DNA from: Acidobacteriota bacterium
GTDB lineage: Bacteria > Acidobacteriota > Vicinamibacteria > Vicinamibacterales > UBA8438
Assembly (NCBI GenBank): GCA_015659035.1
Contig: DQNS01000135.1
Span: forward strand, 1-38,484
Reading direction: 5' to 3'
DNA length: 38,484 bases
A program made the translations under genes and the position numbers. How positions within the stretch are numbered: the first letter of the stretch is position 1; each line of letters opens with the position of its first letter. Below, piece by piece: positions 24,226 to 34,095 of the stretch. A model generated the notes under the pieces. It had not been told where the DNA came from. It saw only the letters and a list, made by a program, of their open reading frames with translations, and ran no database searches.

Positions 24226-26345
24226 GCGTTCGTGTGACGGCCCGCACAGCTGGTCAAGACCCTGTGACCCAACCCCCATCGCGCACCATACCCGAGCCGC
24301 CCCGCGCCCGGGTCGCGCCGACGCGGCTCGAAACGCACGGAGTGGTCCGCGTCGACGACTACTACTGGTTACGCGAGCGGGACAATCCGGAGGTGACCGC
24401 CTATTTGGAGGCGGAGAACGAGCACACGCGTGCGGTCATGGAGCCCACCGAGGCGCTGCAAGAGACGCTGTTTGCCGAGATCAAGGGACGGATCAAGCAG
24501 ACCGACATGTCGGTGCCCTATCGGGAGGGGGACTACACCTACTACACCCGATTCGAGGACGGCCGCGAGTACCCGATTTACTGCCGCAGACCGATCGAGA
24601 GCCCTCAGCCCTCACCCCGCCCCTCGGAGCAGGTGCTGCTCGACGTCAATCTGCTGGCCGAGGGCCACGACTTCTGTGAGGTGTCCGGCCGACAGGTCAG
24701 TCCGAACCAGCATCTGATCGCCTACGCGACCGATCTCGAGGGCCGACGTATCCACACCATCCGCATCAAGGATCTGACGACCGGCAAGACGCTCGGTGAC
24801 GAGCTGACCGGCGTGACGAGCAACCTGGTCTGGGCCAACGACAGTCGAACCCTCTTCTACGCCAGCCAGGACCCGGCGACCCTGCGTTGGTTCCGGGTCT
24901 ATCGCCACCGGCTCGGCGCCTCGCAGGCGGACGACACGCTGGTGTTCGAGGAGCCGGACGAGACGTTCCACTGCGAGGTGGGGAAGAGCCGGTCGAAGCG
25001 GTATCTGTTGATCGCGTCCTACCAGACCCTCTCCACCGAGTATCGGTATCTGGATGCCGATGCGCCCGATGGCTCCTTTGCCGTCTTCCTGCCGCGTGCC
25101 CGCGACCACGAGTATCACATCGACCACTACCGCGACCGGTTTTACATCCGCACCAACCGCGACGCCCGGAACTTCAAGCTGATGGAGGCGACCGCCGGGC
25201 AGTCGGATCCGGACGCGTGGGTCGAGCTGATCCCGCACCGGGAGGATGTGCTGTTGGGCGCGTTCGAGCTGTTCACGGACCACCTGGTGGTCCAGGAGCG
25301 GCGCGGCGGGCTGGTCCACCTGCGTGTACGCCCCTGGGTCGGGGAGGGAGCGCACGATATCGTATTCGACGAGCCGACCTACGACGCGTATCTGTCGACC
25401 AACCGCGAGGCGGATACCGCGGTGCTGCGGTTCGGCTACGAGTCGCTGACCACACCGGTCTCGACCTACGACTACGATATGGTGACCCGCACGCGGACGC
25501 TGCGGAAGCGGGAAGAGGTGCTCGGTGGGTTCGACCGGTCGCGGTATCGGGCCGAGCGGTTGACGGCGACGGCCCCCGACGGCGAGTCGGTCCCGATCTC
25601 GCTGGTCTCCCGGGTCGGGACGGCGCGTGACGGGATGAACCCGGTGCTGCTGTACGGCTACGGCGCGTATGGCCTCAGCATGGACGCCACGTTCAACTCG
25701 GCGCGGCTCAGTTTGCTCGACCGCGGGTTCGTGTACGCCATCGCGCATGTGCGCGGAGGCCAGGAGCTCGGACGCCGCTGGTATGACGACGGGCGGCTGG
25801 GGCACAAGCCGAACACCTTCAGCGACTTCATCGCGTGTGCGGAACACCTGGTCGCCGAGCGGTTCACGAACCCGGCGCGGCTGTTCGTCATGGGTGGCAG
25901 CGCCGGTGGGCTGCTGGTGGGCGCCGTCCTCAACATGCGCCCGGACCTGTTCGCCGGTGCGGTGGCCCAGGTGCCGTTCGTCGATGTCGTGACGACGATG
26001 CTCGACGACAGCATCCCTTTGACGACCGGCGAATACGACGAGTGGGGCAACCCGCACGAGCGCGCCGCCTTCGACGACATCCTCGCCTATTCGCCCTACG
26101 ACAACGTCGAGGCGAAGGATTACCCGAGCCTACTGGTGCTGGCCGGGCTGCACGACTCGCAGGTGCAGTACTGGGAGCCGGCGAAGTGGGTCGCGAAGCT
26201 GCGCGCGGTGAAGACGGACACGAACCCCGTGTTGCTCAAGACCAGCATGGACGCCGGACACGGCGGCGTCTCGGGGCGCTATCGCCGATACCGCGAAACG
26301 GCGCTGCAGTACGCCTTCCTCCTGGCCGAGGCTGGCCTCGCGTAA
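24222..26345 (+). CDS. ptrB: Oligopeptidase B (prolyl oligopeptidase family, S9A)
   Basis: 707 aa from GTG overlapping the permease stop; a GTG at 24264 is an alternative and would give a more usual N-terminus. The N-terminal seven-bladed propeller region is followed by an alpha/beta-hydrolase domain with GGSAGG (Ser560), LHDSQVQYWEP (Asp645) and DAGHGG (His680). It cleaves peptides after basic residues. There is no signal peptide, so it is probably cytoplasmic. Coupling to the ABC exporter suggests a shared peptide substrate, which is inference. Confidence 0.92.
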   Translation: MSVRVTARTAGQDPVTQPPSRTIPEPPRARVAPTRLETHGVVRVDDYYWLRERDNPEVTAYLEAENEHTRAVMEPTEALQETLFAEIKGRIKQTDMSVPYREGDYTYYTRFEDGREYPIYCRRPIESPQPSPRPSEQVLLDVNLLAEGHDFCEVSGRQVSPNQHLIAYATDLEGRRIHTIRIKDLTTGKTLGDELTGVTSNLVWANDSRTLFYASQDPATLRWFRVYRHRLGASQADDTLVFEEPDETFHCEVGKSRSKRYLLIASYQTLSTEYRYLDADAPDGSFAVFLPRARDHEYHIDHYRDRFYIRTNRDARNFKLMEATAGQSDPDAWVELIPHREDVLLGAFELFTDHLVVQERRGGLVHLRVRPWVGEGAHDIVFDEPTYDAYLSTNREADTAVLRFGYESLTTPVSTYDYDMVTRTRTLRKREEVLGGFDRSRYRAERLTATAPDGESVPISLVSRVGTARDGMNPVLLYGYGAYGLSMDATFNSARLSLLDRGFVYAIAHVRGGQELGRRWYDDGRLGHKPNTFSDFIACAEHLVAERFTNPARLFVMGGSAGGLLVGAVLNMRPDLFAGAVAQVPFVDVVTTMLDDSIPLTTGEYDEWGNPHERAAFDDILAYSPYDNVEAKDYPSLLVLAGLHDSQVQYWEPAKWVAKLRAVKTDTNPVLLKTSMDAGHGGVSGRYRRYRETALQYAFLLAEAGLA

Positions 26346-26409
26346 GACACTGATTCACAAGGCTTTGGGCTTTTTGTTTCGGACTTCGGGCGCTCGTCTC
26401 ACTGCCCTT

Positions 26410-26449
26410 GGCCCTCACCCCAGCCCTCTCCCGGAGGGAGAGGGAGAAA
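26410..26449 (+). terminator. Candidate terminator within a CCCTCACCCC repeat
   Basis: CCCTCTCCC (26424-26432), loop GGA, GGGAGAGGG (26436-26444) form a perfect 9-bp hairpin downstream of ptrB. No T-run follows. The block GGCCCTCACCCCAGCCCTCT is also present in reverse at 12137-12183. Confidence 0.5.
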
Positions 26450-26493
26450 TCTGAGCGCTTTTCTTGGCACAAGACTAAAGGTCAGGCCAAGTT

Positions 26494-29100
26494 GTGTCGA
26501 AAAGTGCAATTGTGAGAACACGGCACGCGACGTTTGCCTTGCTCTGCGCCTTTTTCCTGACCGGCGCCACCTCCCTCATCTTCGAAGTCGTCTGGGCCCG
26601 TCTGCTGCTGCTGTCGCTGGGGACGACACCGATGGCCATGGGTATCGTGCTCGGCGCCTTCATGGGGGGCATGGCGGTCGGCAGCTGGTCTGCCGGACGC
26701 GCCCTCATCCGGCGCCTCGAGCCGATAGCGGTCTACGCGGGGCTCGAGGCCTGGATCGGTCTGTACGCGCTTGCGACACCGTTTGTGCTACGGCTGGTCG
26801 ATCTGGCGCCACCGACGTTCCAGCTCGCGCTGGGCGTGCTTGCGTTGCTGCCGGCGACGGTGGCCATGGGGACGTCGCTACCGGTCCTTGTCCGGGTGCT
26901 TGAGGGGGGCACGACGAATCGTGCGACGACGGTCGGCTGGCTCTATGCGGTCAACACCGCCGGGGGCGTGGCAGGCCCGTTGCTAGCGGTCTTTCTGCTT
27001 TTCCCGCTGGCCGGACTGTCGCGAACACTGGTCATGACGGCGCTGGTGAACCTGCTCGTCGGCGGCGCCGTTTGGCTGGGGCGGTCGTGCTGGGCACCCG
27101 CGGATCTTCGGCGGCTCGCCGTGGCGCCCGCCGGCGCGACCGGCGCGCAGGGCGCGACGACACCGATCCCACGACTGCTCTACCTGATTCTGGCGGTGTC
27201 CGGCGCGACCGCCATGGTCTACGAGATGGCCTGGAGCCGCACGCTGTCGATGGTCTACGGCTCGTCGGTCTACGGCGTGTCGATCATGCTGTCCACCTTC
27301 CTCGTGGGCATCGCGCTCGGGTCCTGGCTCGCGGCGGCCCGGGTCCGGCGGCGCCCGGCGACGATGCTTGGTGCCGTGTGGTTGCTGGCGGGCTCGGCCT
27401 GGGCCGCGTTCGTCAGCCTGTATGTCGGGGGACGCCTGCCGTTCCTGTTTCTCGATCTCTACCGCCGGGTGGACGGGGGGACCACCGGGCTCTTCGGCGT
27501 GCAGTTCCTGCTGGCGGCGTTTCTGATGCTGCCGGCCACCCTGTGTCTTGGCGCGCTGCTACCGGTGGTGGTCAGTGTGGCGTTGCGCGGCGTGCGTGGA
27601 CAATCTGTGGTGTCGTCGCTCTACGCCGCCAACCTGCTCGGCTCGGCCGCCGGCGCGCTGGTCGCGGTCGGGCTGCTGCTGGCGAGTGTCGGGCTGAACG
27701 TGTCTGTGCAGGTGGGGGTGCTGGTCGCGCTCGGACTGGCACTTGTAATCACCGTTCGCTTGCCTGGACCGCACGCCCGCACCATCGGCGTGACCGTGGC
27801 GGCCCTCATGCTGGTCCTAGCGCTCGACGGCGGCGCGCGCCAGCTGGCGCTCAGCTTCGGTCTCTATCACGGCGCCCCGAGCTACGCCGACACCGACGAT
27901 CGCGGTATCCGCGATCTGCTGGCGTCGCATGAGCTGCTGTTCTACCGCGACGGCCCGACGGCGTCGGTCGCCGTCCAGAAGGTCGACCGCTACGTCCTGC
28001 TGAAGATCAACGGCAAGACCGATGCGTCCACCGGCGCCGGTGACATCGAGACGCAGACCTTGCTGGGGCACCTGCCGGTGATGGCCGCCCCGCGGGTCGA
28101 TCGGGTCGCCGTGGTGGGGTTCGGCAGCGGGATGACCGTGGGCGCGGTGCTGACACACCCGGTGCGGGAGGTCGACGTGTTCGAGATCGAGCCGGCCGTC
28201 ATCGAGGCGTCTCGCTACTTCGAGCCGATCAACGGTCGTCCGCTCGACGACGATCGGCTCCATCTCGTCATCGGTGATGCCCGGGGCGAGTTGCGGCGCG
28301 ACGTCGAGCCCTACGACGTCATCATCTCCGAACCGTCGAACCCCTGGATCACCGGTGTCGCCAATCTCTTCACGCGGGACTTCTTCGAGCTGACCGCGTC
28401 GCGGCTGGCACCGGGCGGTGTCTTCGCCCAGTGGTTTCAGCTGTACGGCATGTCGGAGGACTCGGCCCGCGAGGTGATGGCCAGCTTCCGGAGCGTGTTT
28501 CCGCACGTGGTCGCCTTCAACGACCGCGACCTGATTCTGCTCGGCTCGGACCGCCCGATCACGTTCTCGCTGGACCAGATGACCCGGCGGTTTGCCGACC
28601 CCGGCGTGCGGGCGAGTCTCGCCGAAGCCTTCGTGCGGTACCCCGCCGATCTGCTGGTGAAGCTCAGGCTCGACGAACGCGGCACGGCGGCGTTCGCGGC
28701 CGGTGCCGCGCTGAACACCGACGACAACATGCGGTTGGAGCTGGCCGCGCCGCGGACCCTGTACCAGGACCGTCTCATCGCCATCCGGGCCGAGCTCGAC
28801 CGGCACCCGCCGGCGCCGCTCGACCTGGTGACCGGTTACGGGTCGCCGGCCGAGGCGGAGGTCGAGCTGGCCGCCTCCTACTTCACCGCCGGGCGCGACG
28901 ACGAGGCCCTGCGGCACTGCGAACGGGCGCTGGCGCTCGAGCCGTCGTTCGAGGGGCTGAAGCTCTTGGGCCAGATTGCCGAGCGTGGCGGCGACCGGCG
29001 CCGAGCGCGCCACGCCTGGCGGCTCGCCCTGGCCACCGGTGGAGACCCCCCTCAGCGAGCGCTGGTGCAGGCGCTGCTCCTCGGCGTTGAGCCAGCCTGA
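26494..29100 (+). CDS. Fused membrane spermidine-synthase-like protein with TPR tail
   Basis: 868 aa from GTG (a GTG at 26512 is also possible). Residues about 10-460 carry many TMs in a duplicated arrangement, each half starting with similar signatures (GATSLIFEVVWARLLLLSLG; GATAMVYEMAWSRTLSMVYG). Residues about 535-720 are a spermine/spermidine-synthase fold with VVGFGSGMTVG, DVFEIEPAVIEASRYF, IGDARGELR and ISEPSNPW. The last about 75 residues look like TPRs (DDEALRHCERALALEPSF). Such fusions are common in Acidobacteria and Deltaproteobacteria, and true polyamine synthesis is unproven for them. Confidence 0.85.
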   Translation: MSKSAIVRTRHATFALLCAFFLTGATSLIFEVVWARLLLLSLGTTPMAMGIVLGAFMGGMAVGSWSAGRALIRRLEPIAVYAGLEAWIGLYALATPFVLRLVDLAPPTFQLALGVLALLPATVAMGTSLPVLVRVLEGGTTNRATTVGWLYAVNTAGGVAGPLLAVFLLFPLAGLSRTLVMTALVNLLVGGAVWLGRSCWAPADLRRLAVAPAGATGAQGATTPIPRLLYLILAVSGATAMVYEMAWSRTLSMVYGSSVYGVSIMLSTFLVGIALGSWLAAARVRRRPATMLGAVWLLAGSAWAAFVSLYVGGRLPFLFLDLYRRVDGGTTGLFGVQFLLAAFLMLPATLCLGALLPVVVSVALRGVRGQSVVSSLYAANLLGSAAGALVAVGLLLASVGLNVSVQVGVLVALGLALVITVRLPGPHARTIGVTVAALMLVLALDGGARQLALSFGLYHGAPSYADTDDRGIRDLLASHELLFYRDGPTASVAVQKVDRYVLLKINGKTDASTGAGDIETQTLLGHLPVMAAPRVDRVAVVGFGSGMTVGAVLTHPVREVDVFEIEPAVIEASRYFEPINGRPLDDDRLHLVIGDARGELRRDVEPYDVIISEPSNPWITGVANLFTRDFFELTASRLAPGGVFAQWFQLYGMSEDSAREVMASFRSVFPHVVAFNDRDLILLGSDRPITFSLDQMTRRFADPGVRASLAEAFVRYPADLLVKLRLDERGTAAFAAGAALNTDDNMRLELAAPRTLYQDRLIAIRAELDRHPPAPLDLVTGYGSPAEAEVELAASYFTAGRDDEALRHCERALALEPSFEGLKLLGQIAERGGDRRRARHAWRLALATGGDPPQRALVQALLLGVEPA

Positions 29101-29195
29101 GCTTTCCGATAAACGTGACACGTCTGCCGTCGTCTTAAGGGGTGCGTCCACCGTACTGATATACGATGGTCGTTCCGACGGCGGAGGATTTGCGT

Positions 29196-30524
29196 GTGAC
29201 TGAAAGACGACCGCAGCGACGCGGCTGCAGCCACTGGCGGACGGCTCGCGGCTTGGGACTGGCCATCCTGGTGATGGGTGGCATCGTGGCGGTCCCGACT
29301 CTGGCTGGCGCCGGCGAGAACTGGCCGAGCTGGCGGGGACCGGCACGCACCGGCGTCAGCACCGAGACGAACCTGCCGACCGAGTGGGACACCGAGACCA
29401 ACATTGCCTGGAAGGTGGAGATGCCGGCGTGGAGCGGGTCGACGCCGATTATCTGGGGCGAGCGCATCTTCCTGAACGTCGCCGATGGCGAGAACATCAG
29501 CCTCAGGTGTCTCGACCGCAACACCGGCGAGACGCTGTGGACGCGGCATCTGAGTGACGGCGACCACCGGGAGCGGAAGCAGAACATGTCGTCACCCTCG
29601 CCGGTCACCAATGGCGAGCAGGTCTACGTGATGACCGGCACCGGGGTGCTGACGGCGTTTGACGTCGCCGGTACCGAGCTGTGGAGCCGCAACATCCAGA
29701 CCTCCTACGGCCGATTCGGGCTGAACTGGGGCTACGCCTCCTCGCCGCTGCTGGTCGACGACGCGTTGTTCGTGCAGGTCATTCATGGCATGCGGACCGA
29801 CGACCCCTCCTATGTGCTGCGCATCGACCGGCACACTGGGGAGACCGCCTGGCGCGTCGAGCGACCGACCGATGCGCGGCGTGAATCACCGGACTCCTAC
29901 ACGACCCCGGCGCTGCTCGAGTACGGCTCGACCCGGGAGATCGTTATCACCGGCGGCGACGTGGTCACCGGGCACGACGCCCGGACCGGGCAAGAACTGT
30001 GGCGCGCCGATGGGTTGAATCCGCGGGACAACGGGGCGTATCGGATCATCGCATCGCCGCTCGTGCACGGCGAGATGATCTACGCGCCCACCCGGGTGCG
30101 GCCGTTGCTGGCCCTCCGGGCCGGCGGCCGCGGCGATGTCACCACGTCACATCTGGTGTGGAAGACCGACAACGGGCCGGACGTGCCGACCCCGGTGACC
30201 GACGGCACGTACTTCTACGTGGTCAACGACCGGGGCATCGTCTGGGTGCTCGACGCGCAGACCGGGGAGGAGATCTACGGCCGCCAGCGGTTGCGACCCG
30301 GCACCTACAGCGCGTCGCCCGTGCTTGCCGACGGCAAGATCTACATCACCAACGAGAGTGGGCTGACCAGCGTCTTCACGGCGGGGCCGGAGTTCGAGCT
30401 GCTCGCCGAGAACGACCTGGACGACTACGTGCTCAGCTCGATCGCGGTCTCGGACGGGCAGCTCTTCCTGCGCACCACGACCCACCTCTACGCGATCGGC
30501 GAACGGGCGAGCTCGGGCCATTAG
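29196..30524 (+). CDS. PQQ-binding-like beta-propeller repeat protein, exported
   Basis: 442 aa from GTG at 29196, chosen because GGAGG lies 8 nt upstream; an ATG at 29166 has no ribosome-binding site. The N-terminus has a basic start and a hydrophobic signal segment ending VPTLAGAGEN. The body starts with NWPSWRGPARTGVS and has repeated blades such as LDRNTGETLWTRHL, IDRHTGETAWRVE, HDARTGQELWRADG and LDAQTGEEIYGRQR. This is a periplasmic WD40/PQQ-like propeller. No dehydrogenase motifs are seen, so PQQ binding itself is not established. Confidence 0.88.
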   Translation: MTERRPQRRGCSHWRTARGLGLAILVMGGIVAVPTLAGAGENWPSWRGPARTGVSTETNLPTEWDTETNIAWKVEMPAWSGSTPIIWGERIFLNVADGENISLRCLDRNTGETLWTRHLSDGDHRERKQNMSSPSPVTNGEQVYVMTGTGVLTAFDVAGTELWSRNIQTSYGRFGLNWGYASSPLLVDDALFVQVIHGMRTDDPSYVLRIDRHTGETAWRVERPTDARRESPDSYTTPALLEYGSTREIVITGGDVVTGHDARTGQELWRADGLNPRDNGAYRIIASPLVHGEMIYAPTRVRPLLALRAGGRGDVTTSHLVWKTDNGPDVPTPVTDGTYFYVVNDRGIVWVLDAQTGEEIYGRQRLRPGTYSASPVLADGKIYITNESGLTSVFTAGPEFELLAENDLDDYVLSSIAVSDGQLFLRTTTHLYAIGERASSGH

Positions 30525-30590
30525 CAGCGCCGTTGCGCTCTGCGCAGGGCGACCCTTCGACAAGGCCTCACGATCGAGCCTCCTTCCGGC

Positions 30591-33500
30591 TCAGAAACTG
30601 TAGCGCAGACCGAACTGCATCTCGCGGGCGTGCTGAGCGCTGAAGATGCGACCGAAGTTCGGGGTGCCGAAGACCCGGTTCGGCACGTCGAAGTTGGCAC
30701 GGTTGAGCAGGTTGAAGATCTCCCAGCGGAACTCCAGACGGCCCTGCTCGTCGAAGTACCAGCCCTTCACGATCGAGAGATCGACGTTCGCCAGGCCCGG
30801 AGCGAAAACGCTGTTGCGGCCGGCGCTGCCGAAGGTGAAGGGGGCCTGCAGGGCGAACGCGGCGGTGTTGAACCACTGGCCGGCCGACCGCTGGCCCGCC
30901 GGCAGGTTCGGGTCGCTGATCTGGTCGGGGCGCTGCGCCGGGCCGGACCCGATGTTGGCGCGGTCCTGCCCGAGGTTGACGGTGAACGGCGCCCCCGACT
31001 GCAGGGTGACGATGGTGTTCAGGCGCCAGCCTCCTGCCAGTGCCTCGGTCGCCCCACCCGCCCCCTCGAAGAACGGGAACTGGTAGCTGCCGCTGGCGAC
31101 AAACTGATGGCGGTGGTCGAAGCTCGACAACGCGTTCTCACCCGGGAAGATGTTGCGCACGTCCTGCGGAACGTTCGACTCGAACGCGGTGGCGCCCGGA
31201 CTCGACGCGTCGTCCTGCGATTTCGACAGCGTGTAGGCGACGTTGAACGAGTAGCGCCCATCGAACCGGCGCTCCGTCTTGAGGGTCACGGCGTGATAGA
31301 TCGACCTGCCGTCGAACCGGATCGCGCGAATTGCGCTGAGCTCGGGAATCAGCCGGCGCGCGTCGATCTGGCCCGGCCCCGGCTCCGGCACGTTTCGGAT
31401 GGTGGAGTTGTCGGCCCCGATGGTGTACGAGCCCATGTAGGACACTTCCAGCATCGTCCGCGGCAGCGCCTCCACCTGGATGCCGCCGCTCCAGGTCTGC
31501 GTGTACTCCACCTGGAAGTCGTGGTCCATGATGGCGCCCGCGATGGTGCCGGTCGCGTCGCCGGTCAGGATGTCCCGGGTCTGGAGCGTCGGCACCAGCT
31601 GGTCCGACGGCGTGTCCACCTGCTTCAAGAAAAAGAACGGCAGGTTCCGCGTGAACGCCGTCTGCACGCTGTAGGCCCACTGGTTGAGGAAGATGCCGTA
31701 GCCGCCCCGGATTACCGCCGGGTGCGTCTCGCCAAGCGCCAGCGCGAACCCGACACGGGGCGCGAACCGCTTCTTGCTCGGTCGCAGCAGGCTCCGCTCC
31801 CACCCGATCTCACTGGAGGTGACCCACGGAATCGGGATCAGCGGCAGCAGCGCCTCGGCGTCGGGCGAGATGTTGCCCGCGTCGTCACTCGCGATCACGT
31901 AGCGCCCGCCCGGCACCGAGAGGTCGATCGACGACAGCCGGTTGTCGACGTCCTTCAGGTGCGAGTTCAGCTCGTATCGCAACCCGTAGTTGAACGTCAG
32001 ATTGTCACGGGCCCGCCAGTCGTCCTGCACGTAGAGGTGCAGCCAGGTGGTGCGCGCGTCCTCGTCACCACCCCCGATGCCTGACCGTGCCGAGGTGGGA
32101 AACCCGAGCAGCAGGTCCCCCAGCGCGTTGCCGGTCCACTGTCCGGTGTAGGTGAAGGCGCCCCGCGCGGTGTCGGCGTTGCGGGGATGGAGCTTCAGGT
32201 GGAACAGGTAGCCGCCGAACTTGAGGCGGTGGTTGCCCCGGTTGATCAGGAAATTGTCGTAGACCTCGAAGTGCTCGTTGTCCCGTGACACGAAGGTCGT
32301 CGGGTCGCCCATCGTGCTGTAGAGTCCGGCGGTCGAGATCTGCGGGAACCCGACGTTGCGCGGATTTCGGGTGACCCCCCGCAGGCCGACCTGACCGGCG
32401 AAGTCGACCCCGGCGTTCAGACTCGCCTGCCCGCCATTGACCGACATGTAGCCGAAGCGGAGCTCGTTCAACATGCTGATGCCGAACGTCCGTGTGTGGC
32501 TGACCCCGAGATTGCGGGTCGTCGTATCGAGCGTGCGCCCGAAGCCGGGCACCAGCGCCTCCTGCTGCACGCTGGTGCCGAACGGCTGGATCTCGTTGGC
32601 GTCGAAGCTGCTGAATCGGACGAACAGCTGGTCGGTGTCGCTCAGCCGGTGGTCGACACGCACACTGAACTGGTGGGCGGCCTTGTCCTGCGGTTCCACC
32701 GCCGTCAGGTTCTGGAACCGGCCCTCGCCGTTCGGGAGCGGGACGTAGGCGAGAAACGCCTGCGCGATTGGGTCGAGCCGGTCGACCGGGATCTGGTTGT
32801 TGGCGAACGGCGTACACGCACCGGTCGCCGGGTCGATGGCGCCGGGGTCGCAGATCGGCCCGAACCCGGAGAAATCGCCGGCTCGCAACGCGGCGTCCGG
32901 CACCGAGAAGGTTTTGGTAATCGACCGGCGTGTGCGCTGCCGCTCGTAGCTGATGAAGAAGAAGGTGCGGTCCTTCACAAAGCGCCCGCCGAGCGACCCG
33001 CCGAACTGATGCTGCTCGAGCGGCGGCACCGGCGCTCTCTTGTCGTCGAAGAAGTTGTGCGCGTCGAACCGGTCGTCACGGACGAACTCGAACAGGCTGC
33101 CGTGGACGCGGTTGCTGCCGGCCTTGGTCACCACGTTGATCAGCGCCGACGCCTTCCCCCCGAACTCGGGCGGATACATCGACTTCTGGATCTTGAACTC
33201 CTGGATCGAGTCGATCGAGGGATTGATCACCAGGTTGTTGAACAGCTCGTCGGTCACCTTGAACCCGTCGAGCATGTAGATGTTGTGACCGGCGCGCTGC
33301 CCGCCGATGTTCGGCAGCGGACCGGCCTGCTGCAGCGCCCCGCCGCGGGTGCCGCCGGGCGGAATCACGACCGCGTCGCTCAGCTGCGCGAGCTGGAGGA
33401 ACTGCCGGCCGTTGAGGGGGATCTGCTCGACCTCACGGGCCTCGATGACGTCGCTGATTTCGGCGGTGGTCACCTGCAGGAGCGGGGGGGTGATCTCGAC

Positions 33501-33866
33501 CGTGACCTCCTCGCTGATCGCCCCGAGCGACAGCGTGAACTCCAGCTGCAGGGTGCGTCCAAGCTCCAGGGTGATCCCGGTCTGGGTGACCCGCTGGAAG
33601 CCGGGCAACTCGGCGGTTACCTCCCACCCGCCGGTGGGCAGCGCCGGCAGAAAGAAGCGCCCCCCGGCGTCGGTCACCCGCTCGATGGTGAACCCGCTGG
33701 CCGGATGGGTGGCCACGACCGTGGTGCCGGGTAGCACACCGCCGCTGGCGTCGACGACGACACCGCCGATCTCTCCGGTGTTTGTCTGCGCCGACGCCGC
33801 AACGCCGATCGAGATCAGGCCGGCGAGCAGCGAGACCCACCGCCGCTGTTTGGTCCCGCGCGCCAT
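30591..33866 (-). CDS. TonB-dependent receptor, Oar-like, with carboxypeptidase-regulatory domain
   Basis: 1091 aa from ATG at 33866. The signal peptide ends at about ASAQT, followed by a carboxypeptidase-regulatory-like domain (about 30-110: GGVVVDASGGVLPGTTVV, GRFFLPALPTGGWEV). A plug domain comes next (IPLNGRQFLQLAQL, NIGGQRAGHNIYMLDG, SALINVVTKAGSNRVHG), and then a long beta-barrel ending in an aromatic LRYSF C-terminus as outer-membrane proteins do. This architecture is greatly expanded in Acidobacteriota. The receptor takes up an unknown substrate. It is convergent with the PQQ-like gene. The start lacks a strong ribosome-binding site. Confidence 0.92.
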   Translation of the reverse strand: MARGTKQRRWVSLLAGLISIGVAASAQTNTGEIGGVVVDASGGVLPGTTVVATHPASGFTIERVTDAGGRFFLPALPTGGWEVTAELPGFQRVTQTGITLELGRTLQLEFTLSLGAISEEVTVEITPPLLQVTTAEISDVIEAREVEQIPLNGRQFLQLAQLSDAVVIPPGGTRGGALQQAGPLPNIGGQRAGHNIYMLDGFKVTDELFNNLVINPSIDSIQEFKIQKSMYPPEFGGKASALINVVTKAGSNRVHGSLFEFVRDDRFDAHNFFDDKRAPVPPLEQHQFGGSLGGRFVKDRTFFFISYERQRTRRSITKTFSVPDAALRAGDFSGFGPICDPGAIDPATGACTPFANNQIPVDRLDPIAQAFLAYVPLPNGEGRFQNLTAVEPQDKAAHQFSVRVDHRLSDTDQLFVRFSSFDANEIQPFGTSVQQEALVPGFGRTLDTTTRNLGVSHTRTFGISMLNELRFGYMSVNGGQASLNAGVDFAGQVGLRGVTRNPRNVGFPQISTAGLYSTMGDPTTFVSRDNEHFEVYDNFLINRGNHRLKFGGYLFHLKLHPRNADTARGAFTYTGQWTGNALGDLLLGFPTSARSGIGGGDEDARTTWLHLYVQDDWRARDNLTFNYGLRYELNSHLKDVDNRLSSIDLSVPGGRYVIASDDAGNISPDAEALLPLIPIPWVTSSEIGWERSLLRPSKKRFAPRVGFALALGETHPAVIRGGYGIFLNQWAYSVQTAFTRNLPFFFLKQVDTPSDQLVPTLQTRDILTGDATGTIAGAIMDHDFQVEYTQTWSGGIQVEALPRTMLEVSYMGSYTIGADNSTIRNVPEPGPGQIDARRLIPELSAIRAIRFDGRSIYHAVTLKTERRFDGRYSFNVAYTLSKSQDDASSPGATAFESNVPQDVRNIFPGENALSSFDHRHQFVASGSYQFPFFEGAGGATEALAGGWRLNTIVTLQSGAPFTVNLGQDRANIGSGPAQRPDQISDPNLPAGQRSAGQWFNTAAFALQAPFTFGSAGRNSVFAPGLANVDLSIVKGWYFDEQGRLEFRWEIFNLLNRANFDVPNRVFGTPNFGRIFSAQHAREMQFGLRYSF

Positions 33867-34095
33867 GTGTTCTGCCCGTTGTGGGGAAGCCCAGATCGTC
33901 CCCCCTCCGCCCGACTCCAGGACATACTGTGCTGCAAAGTCGTCTGCTTGTGGATAGTCGGTTGCTCGCACCCGCGCCGCAGCGTTCGCCTCATCCGGCT
34001 GACCGAACGCGCGCTCCAGCACCCGCCGCACGCCGACAGGACCTGTTCGCGGCCCGGGCTCGGGAGCGGGCGGTCAAGCGGTTCGCCCCGGCCGG

